Source: Chloroflexota bacterium
Lineage (GTDB): Bacteria; Chloroflexota; UBA6077
Direction of reading: 5' to 3'
Assembly (NCBI GenBank): GCA_021845945.1
Contig: JAJZRD010000249.1
Location: forward strand, 1 to 5,285
Length of the DNA stretch: 5,285 bases
The notes under the pieces are model-generated. The model made no database searches. It was not told the origin of the DNA and saw nothing but the letters and a program-made list of their open reading frames with translations. Of the stretch, positions 1 through 5,285 are shown piece by piece (positions within the stretch are counted from its first letter, which is position 1; the number at the start of each line of letters is the position of its first letter). The translations under genes were made by a program, and so were the position numbers.

Positions 1-960
1 CCGATCTCCCTGCACGTTGGGGATGGTCAGATCCTCCAGGGCCGGGCTGAAGGGCACCGGCACATCCATGGCCCCGTACCGCTTCACCGGCGCGTCCAGG
101 CAGTCGAAGCAGCTGTCCGCTATCCGGGATGCGATCTCGGCGGTGGTCCCGAAGAACTGGTAAGCCTCGTCCATCACCAGGGCGCGATGGGTCTTCTGCA
201 CCGACGCCACGATGGTGTCCATGTCCAGCGGGCTCACCGTGCGGGGATCCACCACTTCCAGGCTGATCCCCTCCTTGGCCAGCTGCTCCGCGGCCTCCAG
301 AGCCACCAGCACCATGCTCGAGGTAGCCACCACGGTGAGGTCGGTGCCCTCCCGCTTGACGTCCGCCACCCCCAGGGGAATGAGGTATTCCCCCTCGGGT
401 ACCATGCCCTTCAGCTTGTACATCATCTTGTCTTCGTAGCAGATCACGGGACCGTCGTACCGGATGGCGCTCTTCAGCAACCCCTTGGCATCGTAGGGCG
501 TGGCGGCCACCACTACCTTCAGCCCAGGGATGTGGGCAAACCAGGCGTGCAGGCTCTGGGAGTGCTGGGCGGCCGAGCGCCGGCCCGCTCCCAGGACGGT
601 GTGGATGGTCAGGGGTACCGTTACCTGGCCGCCGGTCATGTAGTACATCTTGGCGGCCTGGTTCACCACCTGGTCCATCGCGTTGGTGATGAAGTCGCCG
701 AACATCACGTCTATGACGGGGCGCATGCCCGTCATGGCCGCACCCACCCCCAGCCCCACGTAGCCGTTCTCCGCGATGGCGGTGTCCACGATCCGGTCGG
801 CACCGAACTCGCCGTACAGCCCTTCGAAGGTCTTAAAGGTCCCGCCGGCCGCCCCCACCTCTTCGCCCATCACGAAGACCGTCGAGTCCCGTCTCATCTC
901 TTCGGCGATCGCCTCGCGCACGGCCTCTCCCAGGGTAATCTCACGCATCTGGGCTGACAT
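1..960 (-). CDS. acoB: Acetoin/2-oxo acid dehydrogenase E1 beta subunit (AcoB type), 3' end cut by window
   Basis: I translated 320 residues by hand from the ATG at 960; the frame stays open to position 1, so the stop lies outside. With E1 alpha it should form the cytoplasmic thiamine-diphosphate E1 that decarboxylates a 2-oxo acid or cleaves acetoin and passes the acyl group to lipoyl-E2. Visible family features: GEEV (32-35), the ThDP-activating Glu in DTAIAEN (E64), AAQHSQSLHAW with the conserved His133, PGLKVVVAATPYDAKGLL (145-162), EDKMMY (176-181), IPLGVADVKREG (194-205), DPRTVSPLD (238-246) and PVPFSPALED (301-310). From memory these segments resemble Bacillus AcoB more than pyruvate dehydrogenase beta. 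Family members run about 325-342 aa, so roughly 10-20 residues are missing. The start at 960 overlaps the alpha gene by 20 bases and has GAGGTG 7 bases upstream; Met5 lacks such a site. Substrate (acetoin, pyruvate or other) cannot be fixed from sequence. Confidence 0.93.
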   Translation of the reverse strand, partial: MSAQMREITLGEAVREAIAEEMRRDSTVFVMGEEVGAAGGTFKTFEGLYGEFGADRIVDTAIAENGYVGLGVGAAMTGMRPVIDVMFGDFITNAMDQVVNQAAKMYYMTGGQVTVPLTIHTVLGAGRRSAAQHSQSLHAWFAHIPGLKVVVAATPYDAKGLLKSAIRYDGPVICYEDKMMYKLKGMVPEGEYLIPLGVADVKREGTDLTVVATSSMVLVALEAAEQLAKEGISLEVVDPRTVSPLDMDTIVASVQKTHRALVMDEAYQFFGTTAEIASRIADSCFDCLDAPVKRYGAMDVPVPFSPALEDLTIPNVQGDR

Positions 961-1906
961 ATAGACCCACCTCGCTCACTTCGGGGAATGGCGCGGCCTT
1001 GGCGAACTCCACCGCCGCTTCGATCTCCTGCTTGATCTCCTCGTCGATGGCCGAGATCTCCTCGGCCGCACACAGCTTGTCGCCCAGCAGCTTGCCGGCG
1101 TACAGCTTGATCGGGTCGCGGTTGTTCTTCCACTCCTCGATCTCGTCGGCCGGCCTGTAGATCTTGCCGGGATCGCCCACGTGGTGGCCGCCGTAGCGCC
1201 AGGTCTTGCACTCCACGAACTCCGGACCGTTGCCGGAGCGCACTCGCTCCAACACCTCCGTCATGGCGTCGTAGACCGACAGCACCTCCTGGCCATTCAC
1301 CTCGGTGGCCCGCAGTCCGAATGCCTCGGCCCTGGCCCCCAGCCGGTCCCCACCGCTCACCCGCTTGCTGTAGGTGAACTGCCCGTACTGGTTGTTCTCG
1401 CAGACGTAGATCACCGGCAGCTTCCAGGCGGCCGCCATGTTCATCGACTCGTACAGGATCCCCTGGTTGGCGGCGCCGTCCCCGAAGAAGCAGACGCAGA
1501 CCTGGCCCGTGCCTCGCTGCTTGCTGGACCAGCCGGCGCCGGCCGCGATCCCCATCCCGCCGCCGACGATGCCGTTGGCGCCCAGGATCCCCAGAGAGAG
1601 ATCGACGATGTGCATCGTGCCGCCGCGACCCCGGTTGTAACCCGCGGCCTTGCCCAACACCTCTGCCATCATCCGGTCGGACTTGCCTCCCTTGGCAATC
1701 AGGTGGCCGTGCCCACGGTGGGTGCTGGTGATGTAATCGTCGGTCCGCAGGGCGGAGCAGACCCCCACCGCCACGGCCTCCTCGCCGGCGTAGCTGTGAG
1801 CCAGCCCCGGCATCAACCCTCGAAGATACACCTCCACCACGGCCTCTTCGAACTTGCGAATCCGCACCATTCGCCTGTACAGCTCGAGCAATAACTCCTT
1901 TTCCAC
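941..1906 (-). CDS. acoA: Acetoin/2-oxo acid dehydrogenase E1 alpha subunit (AcoA/PdhA type)
   Basis: A 321-residue E1 alpha subunit, the usual length for bacterial AcoA/PdhA-type proteins. It binds thiamine diphosphate and Mg and pairs with the beta subunit encoded next. Visible features: ELLLELYRRMVRIRKFEE at the N-terminus (4-21), THRGHGH (62-68), GRGGTMHI (93-100), and the complete ThDP motif from GDG (142-144) to NN (171-172), 31 residues long. The loop RYGGHHVGDPG (237-247) corresponds to the RYxGHS-SDP loop of pyruvate dehydrogenase and lacks the phosphorylatable serine of mitochondrial enzymes, as expected in bacteria. The start is GTG at 1906, chosen because the alignment-typical N-terminus begins here and a GGGGAGGG sequence sits just upstream. 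The stop (943-941) lies inside the beta gene. Acetoin versus pyruvate or branched-chain 2-oxo acid specificity is unresolved; acoA reflects the overall type and the AcoB-like partner. Confidence 0.93.
   Translation of the reverse strand: MEKELLLELYRRMVRIRKFEEAVVEVYLRGLMPGLAHSYAGEEAVAVGVCSALRTDDYITSTHRGHGHLIAKGGKSDRMMAEVLGKAAGYNRGRGGTMHIVDLSLGILGANGIVGGGMGIAAGAGWSSKQRGTGQVCVCFFGDGAANQGILYESMNMAAAWKLPVIYVCENNQYGQFTYSKRVSGGDRLGARAEAFGLRATEVNGQEVLSVYDAMTEVLERVRSGNGPEFVECKTWRYGGHHVGDPGKIYRPADEIEEWKNNRDPIKLYAGKLLGDKLCAAEEISAIDEEIKQEIEAAVEFAKAAPFPEVSEVGLYVSPDA
968..973 (-). promoter_or_regulatory. Shine-Dalgarno of E1 beta, inside the E1 alpha coding region
   Basis: On the minus strand GAGGTG is followed by a 7-base spacer and ATG at 960. 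It lies within the last codons of the alpha subunit. It selects the start at 960 over the in-frame ATG at 948 and suggests translational coupling of the two subunits, which are needed in equal amounts. Confidence 0.7.
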
Positions 1907-1909
1907 AGG

Positions 1910-1917
1910 CCCTCCCC
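1910..1917 (-). promoter_or_regulatory. Shine-Dalgarno supporting the GTG start of E1 alpha
   Basis: GGGGAGGG ends 3 bases before GTG at 1906; the GGAGG core is 4 bases from the start, slightly close but usable. No ATG lies nearer than codon 13, which would remove the conserved LYRR helix, so GTG is preferred. Confidence 0.6.
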
Positions 1918-1929
1918 TAGGTTGAACTC

Positions 1930-2033
1930 CCTCTCCCTCTGGGAGAGGGTCGGGGTGAGGGCTGTTTGGTTTGCAGCGTCTCAGCCCTCACCCGCCCTCG
2001 CTCCTCTCGGGCGGCCTCTCCCAGAGGGAGAGG
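1930..2033. repeat. Inverted pair of a GGGAGAGG hairpin element between the regulator and E1 genes
   Basis: The 139-base gap between the regulator stop and E1 alpha start is mostly this structure. A perfect 19-bp inverted repeat joins 1930-1948 to 2015-2033, and an 11-bp one joins 1953-1963 to 1983-1993. Each 19-bp arm is itself a hairpin: CCTCTCCC, 3-base loop, GGGAGAGG (1930-1937/1941-1948 and 2015-2022/2026-2033). The right copy carries an extra hairpin, CCGCCC (1992-1997) with GGGCGG (2009-2014), absent from the left copy. The centre (about 1964-1982) is the only less GC-rich part. The outer copy starts 12 bases after the regulator stop, so it may act as a processing or termination structure, but no T-run follows. 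It looks like a REP/BIME-type dispersed element; genome copy number cannot be seen here. No convincing promoter was found in this gap. Confidence 0.8.
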
Positions 2034-2045
2034 CGGTCCGTGCCC

Positions 2046-2774
2046 CTACGCCTCCGCGAGACTCGCCAACTCCTCGGTGGCGTGGATGTCCGTATCAACC
2101 TGCTCGATGTGCTCCTCCATGGCCCTCCGCGCCGCCACCACATCCCTCCGCTCCAGGGCCTCCAGGAGAGCGCGGTGGTGGCTCTGGCCGCGACCGGGCG
2201 ACCCCGCGACCCCGAACATCAGGAGGCGGCTTTCGTGCAGCAGATCCGCCATGCTCTCGGTAAACATGGGGAACATCCTGTTCTGGGTCGCCTCCGCCAG
2301 CAGTAGGTGGAAGCGCTGGTCCGCTCGAACGAAACGCTCCACGTCCTCCAGGGCGGCATCCATCTCCCCGATGGCATCCCGCAACCGATCGATCTGCTCC
2401 GGCTGCGCCCTCAGGGCCGCCAGCTCCGCGACCTCGATCTCCAGCACCTGCCGGGCTTCCACCAGATCCCGATAGGAGATGTTCTGTCGCTGAAAGAACA
2501 GCTTCATCGGCTCCTTCAGGGCGCCCACCCCCAGGTCGGCCACGAAGGTCCCCCGTCCGGGCCTGATGGCGATCAGCCCCCTCTCCGACAGCGCCTTCAG
2601 GGCCTCTCGAATCACCGTCCGGCTGACGCCGAACTGCTCCCCCAACTCCCGCTCGGTGGGGATCCTGCTGCCTGCCGGCCACCCCTCGTCGACGATCAGC
2701 TGCTGGATCTGCTGGGCAACCTGCTCGTACAGACGGTCTCGAACCATCGGGGCCAGGGAAGCTTGCCGAAGCAT
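2046..2774 (-). CDS. GntR-family transcriptional regulator, FadR/FCD subfamily
   Basis: A 242-residue DNA-binding regulator of usual FCD-family length. The N-terminal winged helix-turn-helix spans about residues 10-80: LYEQVAQQIQQLI, then IPTERELGEQFGVSRTVIREALKAL (38-62) and the wing GLIAIRPGRGTFV (66-78). The C-terminal helical FCD domain (about 100-235) keeps the metal/carboxylate ligand set: D152 and H156 in ADQRFH, H200 in SHHRALLEAL and H222 in EEHIEQV. Such proteins usually bind an organic acid and are often autoregulatory repressors of adjacent catabolic genes. It starts 14 bases after the dehydrogenase stop, so the two are almost surely cotranscribed. The start at 2774 is fixed by a strong Shine-Dalgarno; Met10 is the only plausible alternative. 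The effector is not predictable; the neighbourhood points to a hydroxy acid, sugar acid or 2-oxo acid. Confidence 0.95.
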   Translation of the reverse strand: MLRQASLAPMVRDRLYEQVAQQIQQLIVDEGWPAGSRIPTERELGEQFGVSRTVIREALKALSERGLIAIRPGRGTFVADLGVGALKEPMKLFFQRQNISYRDLVEARQVLEIEVAELAALRAQPEQIDRLRDAIGEMDAALEDVERFVRADQRFHLLLAEATQNRMFPMFTESMADLLHESRLLMFGVAGSPGRGQSHHRALLEALERRDVVAARRAMEEHIEQVDTDIHATEELASLAEA

Positions 2775-2783
2775 CGTCTCCGT

Positions 2784-2790
2784 CCTCCTC
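2784..2790 (-). promoter_or_regulatory. Shine-Dalgarno of the regulator, overlapping the dehydrogenase stop codon
   Basis: The minus strand reads TGAGGAGG: the TGA stop of the dehydrogenase (2791-2789) shares its GA with GAGGAGG. The spacer to ATG at 2774 is 9 bases. Ribosomes terminating on the dehydrogenase sit on this site, favouring coupled translation. Confidence 0.8.
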
Positions 2791-3820
2791 AGGATTTTGG
2801 CAGCAGCACGACTTTGATGGCTTGCTTGCTGCGGAAGCGCTCGAAACCCTCTTCCCATCGATCCAGCGGAAGGGTGTCGGTGACCAGGGGCCTGGTCTTG
2901 ACCCGCCCGTCCCGCATCAGCCGCAGGGCGTAATCCCAGGAGCTGGGGGTTGAGGCGAAGGAGTTGATCCACTGCACCTCTTTGATCACCAGCAGATCGG
3001 GATCCATCTCGATCTTGCGGCCGAAGAGGCCCACCTGCAGGTACTGGCCCTTCTTCCGGATCAGCTCGCAACCGAGCCGCACCGCGGGCGCGGCCCCGGA
3101 GCACTCCACCACCACGTCGGCCCCGCGCCCCAGGGTGAGATCCCTCACCAGGTCGGCCGCCGGCTGGGTTTCCACGTTGATGGTGTGCTGAACGCCCAAC
3201 TCCCTGGCCAGGGCCAGCCGGCCCTCGTCGACGCTGGTTCCCGCCAGCAGCACCGTGGCGCCACAGGCCAGGGCCACCTGCGAGGCCAGCAGCCCTATGC
3301 TGCCCGGGCCCAACACCACCACCACGTCCGTCGGCCGAAGGGTGGCCTTCTCCAGGAGGCCGTGGCAGCAGCAGGCAAGTGGCTCCGACACGGCACCGGC
3401 GATGAAATCCACCGTCTCGGGCAGCGGCCGCAGGGAGCGCTCGGGCATGAGAACGTAGCGAGCGAAGGCTCCGTGGGTCCCGCTGCCGGCCGACTTGCGC
3501 TCGGGGCACAGGTTGTACTCCCCCGACCGGCAGAAGTCGCACCTCCCACAGGTGGTGAAGTAGGGCAGAGAGGTGACCCTCTGGCCAACGTGGGCCCGGG
3601 TGACGTCGGGAGCGGCCTCCACCACGACGCCACTGAACTCGTGCCCCAGGATAACGGGGGGATCGAATGCGTACTCCGCCGACTGAATGTGCAGGTCGGT
3701 CCCGCACACCCCGGCGGCCTCGACCTCGATGATGACGTGGCCCGGCCGCAGGGAGGGCTCCGGCATCTCCATCACCTGCATCGAGCCGGGGCCCGCGGCG
3801 TACTTGACGAGTGCTTTCAT
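2789..3820 (-). CDS. Zinc-dependent medium-chain dehydrogenase (polyol/threonine dehydrogenase-like)
   Basis: A 343-residue zinc-containing MDR enzyme, expected to oxidise a secondary alcohol of a polyol, sugar acid or amino acid with NAD(P). The catalytic zinc ligands are visible: C39 (GVCGTD), H60-E61 (GHEFSG) and E146 (SEPLAC). The structural zinc site has all four cysteines, C91, C94, C97 and C105. The Rossmann motif is GPGSIG (171-176). At the end of the second strand the sequence is LLAGTSVDEGR (191-201), without the Asp typical of strictly NAD-dependent relatives, so coenzyme preference is open. The start at 3820 is chosen because MKALVKY is the family N-terminus and AGGAAGG lies 6 bases upstream; an open frame continues to 3934 but adds 38 low-complexity, non-family residues. 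The gene is followed at once by the FCD regulator. Substrate is unknown; sorbitol, threonine or galactonate-type 2-hydroxy compounds are all possible for the family. Confidence 0.93.
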   Translation of the reverse strand: MKALVKYAAGPGSMQVMEMPEPSLRPGHVIIEVEAAGVCGTDLHIQSAEYAFDPPVILGHEFSGVVVEAAPDVTRAHVGQRVTSLPYFTTCGRCDFCRSGEYNLCPERKSAGSGTHGAFARYVLMPERSLRPLPETVDFIAGAVSEPLACCCHGLLEKATLRPTDVVVVLGPGSIGLLASQVALACGATVLLAGTSVDEGRLALARELGVQHTINVETQPAADLVRDLTLGRGADVVVECSGAAPAVRLGCELIRKKGQYLQVGLFGRKIEMDPDLLVIKEVQWINSFASTPSSWDYALRLMRDGRVKTRPLVTDTLPLDRWEEGFERFRSKQAIKVVLLPKS

Positions 3821-3826
3821 TTCCTG

Positions 3827-3833
3827 CCTTCCT
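3827..3833 (-). promoter_or_regulatory. Shine-Dalgarno that fixes the dehydrogenase start
   Basis: AGGAAGG on the minus strand ends 6 bases before ATG at 3820. This supports the 343-residue form over the longer open frame starting at 3934. Confidence 0.75.
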
Positions 3834-3846
3834 GTGGGGGCCGTCC

Positions 3847-3876
3847 GTGACGCTGCGCACGCTCGCGTTACGCTGC
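3847..3876. repeat. Short direct repeats just upstream of the dehydrogenase
   Basis: GTGACGCTGC (3847-3856) and GTTACGCTGC (3867-3876) match at 9 of 10 bases and are exactly 20 bases apart, about two helical turns; a partial ACGCT copy lies between them at 3859-3863. The position, 27 bases before the dehydrogenase start, would suit an operator, but they do not match the usual GT-N(2-3)-AC core of FCD regulators. They could equally be part of the surrounding repeat DNA. Confidence 0.35.
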
Positions 3877-3896
3877 CGGCCCGGGTCCTCACGTGG

Positions 3897-3917
3897 GGCA
3901 GGGCGCTCTGCCCTGCC
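3897..3917. repeat. GC-rich hairpin upstream of the dehydrogenase
   Basis: GGCAGGGC (3897-3904) and GCCCTGCC (3910-3917) form a perfect 8-bp stem with a 5-base loop. It is one unit in a chain of hairpins filling 3897-4080. No T-run follows on either strand. Confidence 0.7.
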
Positions 3918-3923
3918 GCCCGT

Positions 3924-3967
3924 CCCTGCGCCATCGCTCGCCGGTCGGCGGGGCGCAGGGCCCCGCC
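3924..3967. repeat. Nested hairpin with two mutually exclusive folds
   Basis: CCCTGCGCC (3924-3932) pairs with GGCGCAGGG (3952-3960) as a 9-bp stem enclosing a second stem, CGCCG (3939-3943) with CGGCG (3946-3950). A competing 8-bp stem, GGCGGGGC (3947-3954) with GCCCCGCC (3960-3967), uses the same bases. Such alternation can regulate, but here it may only reflect overlapping palindromic repeats of a GC-rich genome. Confidence 0.6.
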
Positions 3968-3974
3968 CTATGCT

Positions 3975-4045
3975 CGGGGGGGCGAGGCTCCTGCCGAGCC
4001 GCCCATCAACACCCAAGATGGCTCGGGAGGACCCTCGCCCTCCCG
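3975..4045. repeat. Long imperfect inverted repeat (26-bp arms)
   Basis: Arms 3975-4000 and 4020-4045 are inverted copies matching at 23 of 26 positions, around a 19-base spacer (4001-4019). Each arm has the core GGGCGAGG-TCCT-CCGAGCC and is itself partly palindromic: GGCTC/GAGCC (3986-3990 with 3996-4000) in one, CGGGAGG/CCTCCCG (4024-4030 with 4039-4045) in the other. The spacer, with its CATCAACACCCAAGAT stretch, is the least GC-rich part of the intergenic region. The layout resembles a REP doublet or a miniature inverted-repeat element; there is no obvious target-site duplication and no coding capacity. Confidence 0.75.
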
Positions 4046-4080
4046 CTCTCGATCGACCGAGAGCTGCGGCAAGCCGCAGC
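4045..4080 (-). terminator. Two tandem hairpins after the LarA-like gene, possible terminator or 3'-end barrier
   Basis: Starting 15 bases after the LarA-like stop, the minus strand has GCTGCGGC/GCCGCAGC (8-bp stem, 4080-4073 with 4070-4063, 2-base loop, in practice 7 bp with a 4-base loop). It is followed with a 2-base overlap by GCTCTCG/CGAGAGC (7-bp stem, 4064-4058 with 4051-4045, 6-base loop). Neither is followed by a T-run, so this is not a standard Rho-independent terminator; it could protect the transcript end or pause polymerase. It abuts the long inverted repeat, so it may be part of the same composite element. Confidence 0.5.
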
Positions 4081-4095
4081 ACTCCAAGTCCTCTC

Positions 4096-5285
4096 TCAGA
4101 CCGTTTCCTCGAAGGGGATCATCCGCCCTTCGGGATTGAAGCGCAGCCCGAAGGGCTCGCCCGCCGGCGATAGCCGCTCCATCTCCGCTACCTCCGGCCA
4201 GAGGCCCTCGGAGACGTCGATCTCCTCAAGCTTCAGGGTGTTCTTGATCCGCACCACCCGGGCGTTCTGAAGATCGTGGCGGCCGCAGACCCGCAGCGCC
4301 GTGAAGACCGCCGCCCTGTCGTCGGGCGCCGCCACCGGCAGGCAGATGCGCTGGATGGCGCCGAGCCCGGAGGTGAGCCCGTTGATGTAGGTAGCCTCGA
4401 AGTCCACCTTCTCGAGCAACCGGCGGGTGACCACGTCGGCCAAACCGATGCCGGTGGCGTTGCCGTGGCTCTCCCTGGTGATGTCGTGGACCGTCACCAC
4501 CCGGATGCGGGGCTTGGGCAGGTCGGGGGTCCCGAACACCTTCATCCGCCCGAGGATGTTGGGATCCATCCCCGAGCCGGTGACGTTCTTGCCCATCTCG
4601 TCCACGATCAACACGTCGATCTCCTGGAAGGGAAGGCTGGCCATCAGCTCCCGGGCCTTGACGAGCAGGGCTGCCTCCTCGGGACCCGCGATCCCGGAGG
4701 AGGGGACGCCGGTGATGGCGGCGACCTCGTCGTAGGCGTTCTCGACGACGGCGATCCCCATGGCGATGGGCTTCTTCTCCACCGCCAGGCGAGCTATCTG
4801 GGGCAGCAGATCTCGGAGGCCATCCGGACCGTAGCGGTGGACGGTGTCGGCGCCCTTTCGCTTGCCGAGACCGATCCCGATCATCTTGCCGAGGCCGCTC
4901 TCCCAGGTTCCTCGGAAGTCGGTGTGAGGTTTGACCCGGTTCACCACCACGATGGCATCGGCCGCGGCGGCGTTGCGATCCATGAAGATGGGCATTCCGT
5001 TGGGTAGCTCGCCCAGCTGGACCACCTCCATGGTGGCCTCGATGGGGACCCCCACGGTTTCCTCGGTGATGCCCAACTCCGCCAGCAGCTCCCGCTGGCC
5101 TTCGGCCGTGGCCCGCCCATGGCTGCCCATGGCTGGGATCAGGAAGGGAGACCCGCCATACTGCCGGACCTGCCGAACGACGGCGGTGAGGACCTCGGGG
5201 ATGCGGGCGATGCCGCGGCTGCCGGCGGTGATGGCCACCCGTTTGCCGGAGCCGAGGCGGGCGGGTCCATCGAGGGAATCCATGG
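4096..5285 (-). CDS. LarA-superfamily (nickel-pincer racemase/epimerase type) protein, 5' end cut by window
   Basis: At least 395 residues are visible from the ATG at 5283. That Met is probably internal: relatives usually carry a few dozen residues before the GKRVAITAGSRGI segment seen here at 14-25, so the true start likely lies outside. The protein resembles the lactate racemase family (LarA, formerly DUF2088), whose members use a nickel-pincer nucleotide to racemise or epimerise 2-hydroxy acids. Candidate key residues are H55 (AMGSHG), H120 (VKPHTDFRG), K133 (GLGKMIG) and H149 (ADTVHRYG). In Lactobacillus LarA the matching residues are H108, H174, K184 (cofactor tether) and H200 (nickel ligand); spacings are 65/13/16 here against 66/10/16. 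The first strand has AGSRG in place of the DxxR motif, keeping the Arg but not the Asp. No larB, larC or larE is in the window. A distinct subgroup with another hydroxy acid substrate is likely; older labels for such proteins include DUF362 or iron-sulfur protein, but no cysteine cluster is present. Confidence 0.72.
   Translation of the reverse strand, partial: MDSLDGPARLGSGKRVAITAGSRGIARIPEVLTAVVRQVRQYGGSPFLIPAMGSHGRATAEGQRELLAELGITEETVGVPIEATMEVVQLGELPNGMPIFMDRNAAAADAIVVVNRVKPHTDFRGTWESGLGKMIGIGLGKRKGADTVHRYGPDGLRDLLPQIARLAVEKKPIAMGIAVVENAYDEVAAITGVPSSGIAGPEEAALLVKARELMASLPFQEIDVLIVDEMGKNVTGSGMDPNILGRMKVFGTPDLPKPRIRVVTVHDITRESHGNATGIGLADVVTRRLLEKVDFEATYINGLTSGLGAIQRICLPVAAPDDRAAVFTALRVCGRHDLQNARVVRIKNTLKLEEIDVSEGLWPEVAEMERLSPAGEPFGLRFNPEGRMIPFEETV

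Noticed and set aside
187..957. Long plus-strand frame opposite E1 beta
   Set aside because: Its translation is rich in His, Gly and Arg with no recognisable domain, and the opposite strand encodes a clear E1 beta; it is an antisense shadow of high-GC codon use.
1181..1894. Long plus-strand frame opposite E1 alpha
   Set aside because: Composition-driven shadow of a well-supported minus-strand gene, with no motif and no ribosome site noted.
1930..2033. Classical Rho-independent terminator
   Set aside because: Stable stems are present, but no T-run follows on either strand.
3821..3934. N-terminal extension of the dehydrogenase to 3934
   Set aside because: The 38 extra residues are not family-like and come from hairpin-rich intergenic DNA; MKALVKY at 3820 has a good Shine-Dalgarno.
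3897..4080. CRISPR array or tandem repeat locus
   Set aside because: The hairpins differ in sequence and spacing; there is no constant repeat with unique spacers and no cas gene.
2046..4082. A 678-residue open frame that could be read as a large fusion containing the regulator
   Set aside because: Only its last 242 residues have family features. The upstream part is an out-of-frame reading of the dehydrogenase, and the regulator has its own strong ribosome site and ATG at 2774.
3821..4095. Sigma-70 type promoter for the dehydrogenase-regulator pair
   Set aside because: No pair of -35/-10-like hexamers at proper spacing could be supported in this very GC-rich stretch; a promoter may exist but is not recognisable.
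4276..5007. Long plus-strand frame opposite the LarA-like gene
   Set aside because: Low-complexity translation rich in Gly, Asp and His; the minus strand carries conserved motifs throughout.

Overview
This is a high-GC bacterial window with five protein-coding genes, all on the minus strand and packed head to tail. Two run off the window edges. Nothing identifies the species. Dense GC-rich coding, GTG start use and many GC-rich palindromic intergenic repeats would fit Chloroflexota or another high-GC phylum, but that is a guess from style. No RNA gene, transposase, CRISPR array or phage gene was seen.

Layout in transcription order (right to left): (1) 5285-4096, a LarA-superfamily protein (nickel-pincer racemase/epimerase type), 5' end outside the window; (2) 4095-3821, an intergenic stretch made almost entirely of GC-rich hairpins, including a long inverted repeat; (3) 3820-2789, a zinc-dependent medium-chain alcohol/polyol dehydrogenase; (4) 2774-2046, a GntR-family regulator with an FCD ligand domain, its Shine-Dalgarno fused to the dehydrogenase stop codon; (5) 2045-1907, an intergenic stretch carrying two inverted copies of a GGGAGAGG hairpin element; (6) 1906-941 and 960-1, the alpha and beta E1 subunits of a thiamine-diphosphate-dependent acetoin/2-oxo acid dehydrogenase, overlapping by 20 bases. 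The beta subunit lacks only its last dozen or so residues, cut by the window edge.

Read together, the genes suggest a catabolic cluster. A LarA-like enzyme could change the stereochemistry of a 2-hydroxy acid, the zinc dehydrogenase could oxidise a hydroxyl group, and the E1 pair, with E2/E3 expected beyond position 1, could oxidatively cleave a 2-oxo acid or acetoin to an acyl-CoA. The FCD regulator would sense a small carboxylate. The individual families are known. The linkage of these families and the actual substrate are inference. The two intergenic regions, each built from inverted pairs of a short GC-rich palindromic unit, are the least explained part of the window.
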